A stretch of DNA of 64,000 nt, taken from NCBI GenBank assembly GCA_033557465.1, contig CM066035.1:902317309-902381308 (forward strand), in the 5' to 3' direction. Position numbers and translations under genes: made by a program. Below are positions 34,268-45,500 of the stretch, one piece after another (within the stretch, counting starts at the first letter, position 1; every line of letters starts with the position of its first letter). Under the pieces are notes generated by a model that ran no database searches, was not told where the DNA came from, and worked only from the letters and a program-made list of their open reading frames with translations. This DNA comes from Ichthyophis bannanicus. Lineage: Eukaryota; Chordata; Amphibia; Gymnophiona; Ichthyophiidae.

Positions 34268-36000
34268 CTTTCATCTAGAGAACTTATTAGCCTTCCTGGC
34301 CCTCAATGGACCAGAGCCTTCCACCATTCCAGGAAGGTTATGTCACTTTGCCCCCAAGTTGGAGCAGATAACAGCAGAGCATTGGGCACTCTCCATTATA
34401 AGAGAGGGGTACAAACTGCTCTTCCTGTGCATGCCCCCTCACACAATGGTAAGACAGTTCAATTCTCAGACCTCTCTCATCAACCTGTTAGATCAAGAGG
34501 TCACCATACCTCTTGCCCAAGGGGCAATAGAAGAAGTACCCATTCATCAACAGTGTACAGGGTTTTACTCCCCCTATTTCCTTATCCCAAAGAAAACAGG
34601 GGGATACAGACCTATTTTGGACCTCAGAGAATTGAACAAATTCCTGTTCAAAGAGAAATTCAAGATGATTTCTCTAGGAACTCTTCTGCCATACCTTCAG
34701 AGTCAGGATTGGCTTTGTTCTCTAGATCTCAAGGATGCGTACACCCATGTTCTCATTCATCCAGCTCACAGAAAGTTCCTTCGGTTCCTTTTTCAAGGAA
34801 AGCACTACCAATGCAGGGTGCTTCCTTTTGGCCTGGCATCAGCTCCAAGAGTGTTCACGAAATGCATGGCTCTAGGCATATTTGTCTTCCCCTACTTAGA
34901 CGACTGGCTCATTCGAGCCCCATCAGAGTAAGAGGCCAGGACTTCTCTATCTTGCAAAATGCGTATCCTTCAGTATTTGGGTCTGGTCATAAACATCCCA
35001 AAATCCAGTCTAACTCCCACTCAGTCTCTAGAGTTCATAGGAGCTTTACTGGATACCAAAAAGGCAAGGTCCTATCTCCCCCAGGCCCGTTGCCTTCGCA
35101 TGGTGCAGTTAGCTTCTCAAGCAGTGCTAAAATCTCATCTCACTGCCCGAGAAATGCTACAACTACTAGGCCACATGGCATCCACCGTGCATGTGGTTCC
35201 TTATGCTCGCCTCCATATGAGAGCAGCCCAGTGGACTTTATCCACTCAATGGACCCAGGCATCAGGGTGCCTGTCAGACAGAATAGCAAACACAAATCGC
35301 CTTATTTTGTCCCTCCAATGGTGGCAGTCCACTCAGAACCTGTTGCTGGGGGTCCCCTTTTCAACAACCCTTACCCCAGGCAACTCTCACAACAGATGCT
35401 TCACCAGTGGGTTGGGGAGCTCATCTGCAAGACCTCTCCACCCAAGGCACCTGGACTCCACAGGAGACTCATCTGCATATCAATCTCTTAGAGCTCAGAG
35501 CAATCTTCCTTGCTCTTTGAGTGTTCCATACCCTGCTCAGCTACAAGACAGTCCTCAGTCATACGGAGAATCAGGTAGCCATGTTCTATGTGAACAAGCA
35601 GGGGGGAACAGGCTCTCTGTCGCTTTGCAACGAAGCTTTGCGACTATGGGCCCTCGCCAGAGAGCATCAGATTCATCTCCTGGCAGTGTACCTCCCAGGC
35701 ATACAAAACGTTTGGGCAGACAGACTCAGTCGAGTTCTGCTTCCACATGAATGGTCTCTACATGCAGTCCAGGTGGCCAAGATTTTTCAAATTTGGGGAA
35801 CCCTGGACATAGACTTCTTTGCAAGTCCGTTGAATGCCAAACTTCCCCGGTTCTGTTCCAGAATTCCGGCTCAGGGCTCTCAGGCCAGGGATGCTTTCCT
35901 CCTTCACTGGGGTCAAGACTTCCTTTATGCCTTTCCACCCATTCCCCTAATTCCCAAAACCCTATTCAAGCTTCAGAGACAGAGGGCGTATGATTCTCAT
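34032..36000 (+). pseudogene. DIRS B reverse transcriptase-RNase H-methyltransferase-like gene
   Basis: RT is in the frame of 34032-34931 and continues, after a TAG at 34929, as 34959-35750 in the same frame. Motifs are L-I-P-K-K-T-G-G-Y-R-P-I-L-D-L, S-L-D-L-K-D-A-Y, V-L-P-F-G-L and Y-L-D-D-W-L. About ten residues before Y-L-D-D are missing relative to family A. A frameshift near 35400-35500 moves RNase H (T-E-N-Q-V-A-M-F-Y) and the D-F-F-A-S-P-L-N methyltransferase-like block to another frame. It ends at about 36000 just before the palindrome. Confidence 0.78.
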
Positions 36001-36022
36001 AGCTCCACATTGGCCACGACAA

Positions 36023-36773
36023 AAAACTTTATAAGGTCTCTATCAAGAGTGAACTACAATCACACAAGAAAATACTTAAATTCACTCTACTGAATCTGAA
36101 AATCACAACTCATTTGTCTTTTTGTTCTATTTTCTAATTATTTCATTCTTTTATTATTTTTTCTTCTTTTGCCAATGGTCTCAGATAAACGGTTTAGCTT
36201 GACACACTTTTTTATGGGTAATGAAACTCGCCCAATATAGTGTCCGTTCACATCAATGACCTTAAGCATAGAGTGTTTAACTATTACGTTGCACTTTTTT
36301 GTAGATATGCAAATCTTTTTAAGAAAAATTAAATGTTTATCAATCACCATGCCACTTATCTTATGCGGAATGGTGTCTCTACTTTCCCTTGTTGAACTTG
36401 TAGGGGTGTTTTCCAACAAGTTCAACAAGGGAAAGTAGAGACACCATTCCACATAAGATAAGTGGCATGGTGATTGATAAACATTTAATTTTTCTTAAAA
36501 AGATTTGCGTATCTACAAAAAAGTGCAACGTAATAGTTAAACACTCTGAGAAAAAAAATACCGGTATATGCCTAAGGTCATTGATGTGAACGGACACTAT
36601 ATTGGGCGAGTTTCATTACCCATAAAAAGTGTGTCAAGCTAAACCGTTTATCTGAGACCATTTGCAAAAGAAGAAAAAATAATAAAAGAATGAAATAATT
36701 AGAAAATAGAACAAAAAGACAAATGAGTTGTGATTTTCAGATTCAGTAGAGTGAATTTAAGTATTTTCTTATG
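36023..36773. repeat. Large near-perfect palindrome inserted in DIRS B
   Basis: Arms of about 340-357 bp (36064-36401 and 36415-36772) are reverse complements with few mismatches; the right arm has about 21 extra bases (ATACCGGTAT region). The loop is about 13 bp. Outside, host sequence CCACATTGGCCACG(A/G)CAA appears on both sides (from 36004 and from 36774), so some 17-18 bp of target were duplicated or re-copied. An AT-rich strip of about 40 bp (36024-36063) precedes the left arm. Frames in the two arms are mirror images and I do not regard them as genes. Confidence 0.8.
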
Positions 36774-37466
36774 CCACATTGGCCACGGCAAGTGTGGTAC
36801 CCTCTGCTTCTACATCTCTCTCAAGCTCCCTCCCTGGAGTTAGGATCTGCTCCAGATCTCCTGTCTCAGGAGGACGGAATGTTATGGCATCCCAATCCTC
36901 AATCTCTGCATCTCAGAGCTTGGTTGCTGAAGGCGTAGATCTTCACGATCTTAACCTCCCTCAGCATGTAAAGGATGTCCTTTATGCTTCCAGGAAGCCT
37001 TCCACAAGACGCTCTTATGCTTTCAAGTGGAAAAGGTTTACCATATGGTGTTCGCAGAAGGGTTTTAACTCCCTTGCGATACCTCTGGAATCATTACTGG
37101 AGTATCTCCTTCATTTATCCAATGCAGGACTTAAAACTAAACTCAGTAAGAGTCCATTTGAGTGCTATTGCAGCTTCTCTCAAGCCTCTAAATGGACAAC
37201 CTATCTCCTCCCATCCTCTTATAGCAAGATTTATGAGAGGCCTTCTTCTAACTAAGCCTCCCAGTAGGCCACCACCAGTGGCATGAGACTTAAACCTGGT
37301 TCTTGGTCAGCTCATGAAGCCACCTTTCGAACCCTTGGCTACTACCTCATTGAAATTCCTTTCTTGGAAAGTTATCTTTCTCATTGCAATCACATCAGCA
37401 CGCCGCATTAGTGAGTTGCAGGCACTAGTAGCTGATCCACCTTATACAAGGTTTCATCATGACAAG

Positions 37467-38738
37467 TGTCACCAGCAGTGGCTGGACTGAGGCATAGGCA
37501 GCCAGTCACACTGCTGGGCCTGACCCTTCTATATGAAAAGGAGTAGTTGAGACTGAGTGGTCAGGTTTAAGAAGGATTTTTATTCCCCTCCCGGGGTTTG
37601 GATTTTCAAAACAGTACAAAACACAAGAACTTAAGAGGTAGCCATACTTCTGGCAAAACTGAAGGTGAAAAGAAACACAGCTTCTCGCTTGAACAAAAAC
37701 AGGGATTATAACAAACAGAAACCAGGTAAAAAAATGCTGACAGTCTTTTCTGTGCTCTTTCAGCTTTCTACAAGGTACTCTTGTCTTCAGCTAGCGCAGA
37801 GAACTTAGGTCAGTCATTAACAATGAGCAATCCATGTCTTCAATATAAGGAGTTAAACTACTTGGCTCCGTGATCATGGGTTCTTCAACCACCTTACTTT
37901 CTCTAGGGCAGAGAGTTTGGAACTTCCTTAAATCAGTCCCTGAACTTTCTTTACAGCCCTCTCCACAATATGGCAGGTAGTTACCAGATAGCTTATAAAA
38001 CTGCCCTGTTCTGGTCCTGACAGACTTTTCTCTTTGCAGTCTTCTGCAGGGCTTTAGAGACACACATTCATCTTCTTCACTCATACAAATATCTTCAACT
38101 GAATTACTTTCCTTTTCCCAAGGTTGCAAGTATTTCAAGCAGCTCTGCCTTTCAATTATATAGGGTTCCTTACCAGCTGCCCTCCGTTCCTTCCACTGAG
38201 CTCTGTGTCTGGGAAAATCTCCCTGCGTCAGAGGTAAGGGTTTCCTGTGATTAATCCCTCTGGTTGCAGGTAGCTTTCTTTCCCTTTTCAAATCCCACCT
38301 TGGCTTTCTGCTCCAAGGCTTAGGTAAATCAAAGTCAGCATGGGAGCATTCTGAACCTCCGTCTGAGACCTGCAAGTCTTCTCTTACTTGCCAAGCTTCC
38401 TGTTCCTCGTGAACTTCCTGCTTTCCTCGGTCTCTCTGATCTCCCTGCTCTTCCAGATCTAGCTCCTCCAGATCTCTCTGATCCTCCAAATCTAACTCTG
38501 TTTGCTTTACACGTTTTTTATACAGGTTTAGGGGCGTTTTCCTGCCCATGTGAAAACTGTTCTCCTGATTACTTGGGGAGTGTTTGTTAGCTAGGCGTGC
38601 CTTCAGACCTCGTGTCTCAGCCTGCTTTGGTTGCCCATGGTAACTGGGAAGCTTTTGATCTCCCTGCCTGTCAGAATCTGTGCTAAACCCAGCAGATTTC
38701 TGTGTTTTAAAGGCACAGGGCAGATCTTCGGTGTCACA
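37467..38738 (-). mobile_element. Solo LTR of a second gypsy-type family, 1,272 bp, carrying an ORF
   Basis: On the minus strand it starts TGTGACACCG and ends GGTGACA. The 4-bp repeat CAAG flanks it (37463-37466 and 38739-38742). A polyadenylation signal (TTTATT on the plus strand, 37578-37583) lies about 110 bp from the 3' end. It interrupts the DIRS B recombinase, whose codons continue across the removed insert. There is no partner LTR. Confidence 0.85.
37791..38738 (-). CDS. LTR-encoded ORF, 315 residues, intact
   Basis: The frame is open from the first base of the LTR: TGT-GAC-ACC is read Cys-Asp-Thr. It ends at 37791 with D-M-D-C-S-L-L-M-T-D-L-S-S-L-R. The protein is hydrophilic, with a strongly acidic, Gln-rich repeat around residues 90-125 (units like D-L-E-D-Q-R-D-L-E-E-L), a basic segment of Arg/Lys/Trp, and a C-terminal C-G-E-G-C near 255. 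I recognise no domain. There is no good ATG at the start, so in an intact element it would be translated as an extension of the upstream polyprotein. Only the frame shared with the LTR ORFs at 1512 and 41541 argues that it is a real gene. Confidence 0.6.
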   Translation of the reverse strand, partial: CDTEDLPCAFKTQKSAGFSTDSDRQGDQKLPSYHGQPKQAETRGLKARLANKHSPSNQENSFHMGRKTPLNLYKKRVKQTELDLEDQRDLEELDLEEQGDQRDRGKQEVHEEQEAWQVREDLQVSDGGSECSHADFDLPKPWSRKPRWDLKRERKLPATRGINHRKPLPLTQGDFPRHRAQWKERRAAGKEPYIIERQSCLKYLQPWEKESNSVEDICMSEEDECVSLKPCRRLQREKSVRTRTGQFYKLSGNYLPYCGEGCKESSGTDLRKFQTLCPRESKVVEEPMITEPSSLTPYIEDMDCSLLMTDLSSLR

Positions 38739-39252
38739 CAAGGTAGTCCTTAGGATTCATCCACACTTTATGCCAAAGGTGGTCTCGCCTTTTCATCTTA
38801 ATCAAGCAGTCTACCTGCCTGTGTTCTTTTCAAGACCTCATGCATCAAATGCAGAAAGGAATCTTCATACTTTGGACTGTAAAAGAGCTTTAGCCTTTTA
38901 CTTGCAAAGAACGCAGCAACATAGAAAGTCCTCTCAGCTCTTTGTTGCTTTTGATCCTTCTCATTTGGGACTTCCATTCTCCAAGAGAACACTGTCCAAC
39001 TGGATTGCACAGTGTATTTAATTTGCCTATTAGAGCTAGAACCTTCCTCTGGAGGGCCATGTCACAGCTCACAATGTGAGAGCCATGGCAGCTTCAATGG
39101 CTCATCAACACTCTGTGTCTATCGACGACATCTGTCGAGCAGCCACTTGGGCCTCAGTTCATACCTTCACAGCCCATTACTGCTTGGACAAGGACTCCCG
39201 TTGGGATGCCTTGTTTGGTCAGGCTATTCTCCAACACCTGTTCCATACCTAA

Positions 39253-39740
39253 TCAACTCCTACCCGCCATCCCTGGTTGGATGCCAGAGATCCATGGGGG
39301 GAAGTGAAGCCCTTCACAGGGACACACAACTTCTGGGGTCTCTCCCTGGCATCTAAAGCTAGGGAGTCCCCATATGTAAAGACTACATTCCTGCTTGTTC
39401 CTGGAGATAGCATAGTTACTCTCCTGTAACAGGTGATCTCCGGGAACAGCAGGAATTTAGTCTTCACAACCCACCCACCTCCCCTAGGAGTTGTATCTCT
39501 CTATCTCTTTCCCTTTCCCTCTCTCTCTCTTTGTCTCAGCTTTAAACTCAACTGGAGAGAGGCAGTTGGGAAAGGCGGGAAGGCAGCACGCAGACGCTGT
39601 GGGATGCTCCCAAAAGCTTCCTAATTGGACGCTGGGGAGCGTTCCCGCGCAGGCTCCGTCGGTACCGACGATACCCATATGTGAAGACTAAATTCCTGCT
39701 GTTCCCGGAGATCACCTGTTACAGGTGAGTAACTATGCTT
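39253..39740 (+). repeat. Internal complementary region and 3' terminal repeat of DIRS B copy 2
   Basis: The region at 39366-39465 reads CCCCATATGTAAAGACTACA, then GTTCCTGGAGATAGCATAGT, then CTGTAACAGGTGATCTCCGG, which is the complement of both ends joined. The terminal repeat at 39545-39740 mirrors 32063-32250, including GGCAGCACGCAG, GGACGCTGGGGAGCGTTCCC and GGCTCCGTCGGTACCGACG. A pyrimidine-rich spacer (39500-39535) lies between. Confidence 0.8.
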
Positions 39741-40908
39741 TACCTGTTCCACTCATTAATTTATAGACCTCTATCATATCTCCCCTCAGCTGTCTCTTTT
39801 CCAGTTTGAAGAGTGCTAACCTTTTTAGCTTCTCTTCATAGGGGTATCCTTCCATCCCCTTTACCATTGTGGTAGCTCTTCTCTGTACCTTTTCTAATAA
39901 CGCTATATCCTTTTTAAGATGAGGCGACCAGAATTTCACACAATATTCGAGGTGCGGTCGCACCTTGGAACAATACAGGGGCATTATACTATTCTTTATT
40001 TTATTCTCCATTCCTTTCCTTATGATACTTAGCATTTTATTTGCTCTCTTGACTGCACACTGGGTAGAGAGTTTCAACATGTTATCTACGATGATGCCTA
40101 AATCTTTTTCCTAGGTGGTGATTCCTAATGTGGAACCATGCATCGTGTAATCATAGTTTGGATGATTCTTTCCTAGGTGCATAAAGTTGCAATTGTCCAC
40201 ATTAAAATTCATCTGTAGTTTTGATGCCCAGTCTTCCAATTTATCAAGGTCTTCTTGCAATTTTCCACAATTCTCATGGGTTTTAACAACTTTAAATTTT
40301 TTTGTTTCATCTGCAAATTTGATTACCTCACTTGTTATTCCCATTTCCAGGTCATTTAAGCGAATATGTTAAAAAGCAGCCGACCCAGCACAGATCCCTG
40401 GGGAACTCCACTATTCACCTTTTTCCATTGGGAAAATTGGTCATTTAGCACTACCCTCTGCTTTCTATCTTTTAACCATTTCCTTATCCACCATAGTACA
40501 CTGCCTCCTATCCCATGACTTTTTAATTTCACCATGAGTCTCTCATGAGGGGCCATGTCAAAGGCTTTCTGAAAATCCAGATGCACTATATCAACCGACT
40601 CACCTTTGTCTACCTGTTTATTCACACCTTCAAAAAAACATAACAGATTAGAATGACAAGATCTTCCTTGGCTAAAGACATGTTGGCTGTCTCCCATTAA
40701 GCCATGACTATCTACATCTTCAGTAATTTTGTTCTTTATAATGGTTTCTACCATTTTTCCCAGTTTTCATGTCAGGCTCACCAGTCTGTAGTTTCCCGGA
40801 TCACCCCTGGAACTCTTTTTAAAAATTGGCATTACAATGGCCATCCTCCAATCTTGAGGTACTACAGATGAATTTAATGATAGTTCACAGATTACTAATT
40901 GTATATAT
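39741..40908 (-). pseudogene. CR1 copy 4, thumb and RT core
   Basis: Pieces at 39733-40080, 40111-40344 and 40356-40754 cover the C-terminal region, K-F-A-D-E-T-K (catalytic Asp changed to Glu) and G-V-P-Q-G-S. A stop near 40110, a frameshift near 40350 and a region without frame at 40760-40908 follow. The DNA continues to the gypsy target site ATAT at 40905-40908. Confidence 0.8.
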
Positions 40909-42536
40909 TGTGACGCCTTCCACCGCTCTCACCGCACTGCCCCTAGGGGTGGCACGGCAGATTGTCTCTGTTTGATCACTTATAGTGCTATTTAGTATAG
41001 ACACTTGCCTAATGAGAGACGGTGGATCACCTCCTTAATTGTAGTTGTGGTTTGCTTTTGTTAGCAGTCCGAATAGAAGGAGCACAGGACAATTTATAAC
41101 ATAAATTGCTTTTATTTTTATTTTCTGTAAGGAAATTATTCGTGGCAAATTTCCAGAAAGGTAAAACACATGCAACCAAAAAGTATAGGATTCTTCTCCA
41201 AAATGTACAAGGTGAATTTCTTCCATAAACTTCTCAACCTTGATAGCAGTATTTTCTAGTATTTACAAACGCAGTAGAAATATCTTTGTGCATTACTCAC
41301 AAACTTTGGCAATATGAAAAGCTTCACTTTCCTTGCTGACTTCAAGTTTAAAACATCACTCAGAGTGCTACCTCTTAGCTTTTACCACTAGCTTTCTCAG
41401 CTGACGTTACAGCAGCAATAAAACTAGCTAGGCTTTCACATGAGGTTTCTCTTATCCACTTGTCTGCTTTCCAAGCATACAATGATATCTGAACTCCTGA
41501 CGTCTTCTTACTTGTTTCATACAGCATACAGGAAAAAGCTTTATACATTAGACACACACAAACTGCAATCCATCGATTCAGCAGAGGACATTGATTTATC
41601 AGAGAGACAGTCCACGTCCATTTCCGTTGGGGAATTGTATGGCTCTGAACTTGGGGTAATCTCTGGTTTAACCTGTTGTATGTTCTTCAGAAGCTTACAA
41701 AGGTTTCTCCACTTTAGCTCACGGTTCCCCTCTGTAACTGGGTTTGAACCTTTTGCTTTTCTCCCCCTTAATAGTTTCTCATCAGGAAATGCAAAAGCTT
41801 CTTGACTAGCAGTAACTCTCCTCCTAACAGGCTTTCTATAATATCTGTGTGGAGGTTCAAGACTAGAACTGCTATATTCTGATTCAGAGGTAAAATCCAG
41901 GCTTCTCTGCCGGTTCTTTCTATGCCCACACCTTTTGCACTTGCCTTGTAAGTAGTGGTCAGTCCTTCTGGGCTTAGCAGAATTAACAGCCTTGAAATCC
42001 TGCTTCCTTCCCTGGTTTACTGGCCTTTTCCTCTGGCTCCTAGCCTGCAACCGGTCCTGCCTTTGAACAGACCTTCTTTGCAGTCTTTCTGGTGTAAAAG
42101 CACATACCGTTTGATCAGTACCTGATTCCTCCTCCCACTCAGCTGATTCTTCAAAGAAACTTTGTCCTCGGGGCTTTGCTAGTTTCCCTTTAGCATTGCA
42201 ATTTCCTTTGCACCGTCCTGTGCCTAGTCCTCGTGTGTGTGAAGCTCTGGAATCAACTCTCAACTGATTCTCCAGCTCCTGTTCATCTCTCTCCTCACTT
42301 CCTGTGTGACGCAGCTTATATGTTCTGTGAACTGTTTGCTTCTCTGACCCCACCCTCTCTCTGCTTGCAGCTGTCCTAGAGGTTGGGTGTGGCTTCAAGC
42401 TAACCCTGCTTCTATGTGCCTTAGTTTCATTCTCTCTGTGGGAAATGTGCTTCTGTGATCCCATCCCCCGCTTGTGGGAACAAATCTCAGAGTTTTTTCT
42501 ACTTTTAAAGGGCTCTGCAGCCTTCACATCATCACA
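40909..42536 (-). repeat. 3' LTR (element orientation) of the gypsy-type element
   Basis: It reads TGTGATGATG ... GGCGTCACA on the minus strand. The first 996 bases are coding (41541-42536). The remaining 630 bp hold polyadenylation signals (AATAAA twice, plus-strand TTTATT at 41111-41122) and a GC-rich end. Its twin is 46406-48033. Confidence 0.92.
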
Positions 42537-45500
42537 TATCCCCCACCTTAAGCAATTGCCAGCTGGCGCCACAACCCGCGCACAGCTGGAAATCCTGGAC
42601 AAGGCGTCCGCGTTGGTATGGAGCTTCCCTGCGCGATGCTGTACGCGAAAATCAAACTCCTGCAGGGCCATATACCAGCGAGTCAGACGCGTATTGGTAT
42701 CTTTCATTTTGTGCAACCATTGTAACGGAGCGTGATCGGTCACTAACAGGAATCGACGCCCCGTTAGATAAAACCGTAAAGCCATCACCGCCCATCGTAT
42801 CGCCAAACATTCGCGCTCAATGGTTGAGTACTTTCGTTCAGGAGGGGTAAGCTTACGGCTTAGGAACATTACTGGATGTTCCATCCCCTCGCTTTTTTGG
42901 GACATGACCGCCCCAAGGCCCGTTTCGGAAGCGTCGGTTTGGAGAATGAAGGGCAGGCGAAAATCTACCCCCCGTAAAATCGGAGCCTCACACAGCCTAT
43001 CCTTTAATGTCGTAAAAGCCTGTACTGCGGCTTCCGACCATTGCAGTTGTGTAGGGGCATTTTTTTTTAACATTTCAGTAAGAGCGGCCGCCTCTGTCGC
43101 GAAATGCGGAATAAAACGGCGATAATAGCCGACCAAACCCAAATAACTCCGAAGTTGCTTCTTAGTCTGAGGCCTTGGGAACATCTTCACGCTCTCAACT
43201 TTATTTAAGAGCGGTTTTACAATACCTCGGCCGACCAAATGGCCCAGATACTTTACTTCAGTCGCGCCAAACATGCATTTATCCGGGTTGAGCGTGAGAC
43301 CGGCTTGTCTCAGGGCTTCCAAGACTGCCTTGATCTGCATCAAATGCTCATCCCACCGTGTGCTGTGGATGACAATATCATCCATATATGCAGTGGCATA
43401 CGACTGGTGAGGGCGAAGGACCAAGTCAACGAGTCGTTGACACGTCGCAGCAGCCCCATGAAGACCAAAGGGCATCCGGCGAAATTGGAACAATCCAATT
43501 GGAGAGCTAAAGGCCGTTTTCTGGCGAGATTCCCTGGTGAGGGGAATCTGCCAGTACCCTTTGGTCATGTCGAGGGTGGTCAAATAAGTGGCGCGTCCCA
43601 AACGATCTAAAAGCTCCTCTATGCGTGGCATAGGGTAGGTGTCAAACCTGGAAATATCGTTGACCTTGCGAAAATCTATGCAAAAACGCAACGAGCCATC
43701 AGGTTTCGGCACCAAAACTATTGGATTGTTCCAGGGGCTTTTAGATTCTTCTATTACTCCCAACCGTAACATTTCCTGGACTTGCCTGATAACTTCGGCT
43801 TGCTTGGCCTCTGGAAGTCTGTAAGGACGTTGGCGAACAACTTCACCATATGGGGTGACTATTTCATGAGCTACCATGCTCGTCTCCCCTGGTATAGAAG
43901 TAAGGACATCCGAAAATCCACTCAGTAGCTTAGACAGTGCCTCCTGCTGAGTCCATGAGAGATCTTCCCCCATCCGAAGCACCGGCTCCGCTTTCCCCTC
44001 TGGGAGTTGCGGGCCCAAGTCCTCTTCGTCCTTTTCAACCCGACTGGCTGTCAACCCCTTTATCTCAGCGATCCCTGTAGAGCCAAAACCACCCGAACCC
44101 CGAACCGAAGGAGCTAATTCATCTACCTCCTCTAGGGGTGGGAACCCTACCCTTTCGCAAATGAATTGCGCAATGCGATCCCCGATGTTCACACGGAAAT
44201 CCTCGTGCGAGAAGTTGAACAAGAGTACCTTTAGAGACCCCCGGTAATCCGGGTCTACGACCCCTGCCCCAACATCAATAAAATGTTTATGGGCTAACCC
44301 CGACCGAGGGGCAATTCGGCCATAACAGCCTAATGGTAGCTCAACTTGGAGGCCGGTCTCAATCAGAGCCTTCCCCTGTCGCGGCACTACCATGTCCACG
44401 GCACTGCACAGATCAACCCCTGCAGCTTGTTCTGATGCCCGTCTGGGTATCGTAGCATCAGGGGTGGTCCTACAGACCTTCAGTACAAACCTTGGCTTTG
44501 GGGTTAACTCTCCGCTCCGTAGTTCCTTATTATGGCTACTTTTCTTTGTAGTTCCAAACAAGGGAGCGGGTAGAAAACTGAGACGCCCTCGCTCTTTCCT
44601 TAGAGGCCCACCCTCAGTACGTGTAGTGATCATATTTTTACTTTCTCCTAGTCTGGGGTCAACTACCTTGCCTACCTCGGGTAAGGTCTTCTCCCTGACT
44701 GTGGTATTCATAACAGCCCTATTCTTAACTAGCATGGGGTCAGCTACCTTGCCTACCTTGGGCAGGGTCTTCTCCTCAGCTAAATCAATTTGCGGAAAGG
44801 TAGCGGATGGGTAGGTTTCCACCTGCAACTCCTTAGCCAGACCTTTCCGAAATTGTGGCCAATCTCGGCCTAAGACTACTTCGTGTGGAAGCCTTGGTAC
44901 AATGGCCACTTGCATTTGTTTCTTGAGACCCACTCCCTCTATAACCACCGGGTGCATAGGGTAGGTAGAGGCTGCGCCATGGACGCACCGGATCCGAATA
45001 TGATCCCCAGAGCTTGGCAGCGAGGGTTTTTCTTTTGCCTCTATCTGTTGCCAGAGCTTCCGGGAGATCATAGACTGATTCGCTCCTGAATCTAAGAGTG
45101 CCTCAGTTGGTATTCCTTCTACCTCCACCCTCAGTAGGAATCCCTCCCCTGTATCTCGGTGCTGGGTAGTGATTAAAGCCTTCCGGGCCTTACAGTCCCT
45201 TTTCACGTGCCCCACTTCTCCACACGAAAAACACTTTCTTAACACATTTCTCTTATACAGTTTCACATTACTATCTGCAAATTCATCCAGCTTAGCTTTC
45301 CTTTCTAGTAACTCCACTTTGTTTTTAAAGATGCCTTCTTTCTCCAGGCTCAACTTATTGGCCTCCAGAAAGCGGTCTGTTAAAGCAATTGCTTCTTGCG
45401 TGTTCTTACAGCTTTGGAGTACTAGAAAGGTATGCACGCTGCTCGGTACTGCTTCCATGAACTGTTCAAGAATTATTGTGTCTAAGATAGCCTCTATATC

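Larger units (their letters stand above)
36779..39252 (+). pseudogene. DIRS B tyrosine recombinase, split by a solo LTR
   Basis: Part one (36779-37466) has V-L-Y-A-S-R-K-P-S-T-R-R, the SAM-like domain across a frameshift near 37130, then T-S-A-R-R-I-S-E-L-Q with the first catalytic Arg. The LTR at 37467-38738 interrupts it between R-F-H-H-D-K and V-V-L-R-I-H. Part two (38739-39252) has F-H-L-N-Q-A-V, F-F-S-R-P-H-A, D-P-S-H-L-G-L-P-F, the H-x2-R region (A-H-N-V-R) and C-R-A-A-T-W with A-H-Y-C-L. A frameshift near 39020 separates the last two motifs from the rest. Confidence 0.78.
32063..39740 (+). mobile_element. DIRS retrotransposon, family B copy 2
   Basis: The left end ATCTCCAGGAACAAGCAGG follows CR1 sequence (GATCTACGT) and the right end GAGTAACTATGCT precedes the continuation (TTACC), so the CR1 target is rebuilt without duplication. 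The order is 5' terminal repeat, T-rich leader, gag, RT-RNase H-methyltransferase-like gene, recombinase, internal complementary region (about 39366-39465) and 3' terminal repeat (about 39545-39740). A palindrome (36023-36773) and a solo LTR (37467-38738) were inserted later. All genes carry stops. Confidence 0.88.

Noticed and set aside
36138..36597. Mirror-image frames of 60-104 codons
   Set aside because: They are two readings of the palindrome arms with no conserved motif.
36023..36773. Palindrome as a CRISPR array or tRNA-like structure
   Set aside because: There are only two long inverted arms, no regularly spaced short direct repeats and no tRNA features.
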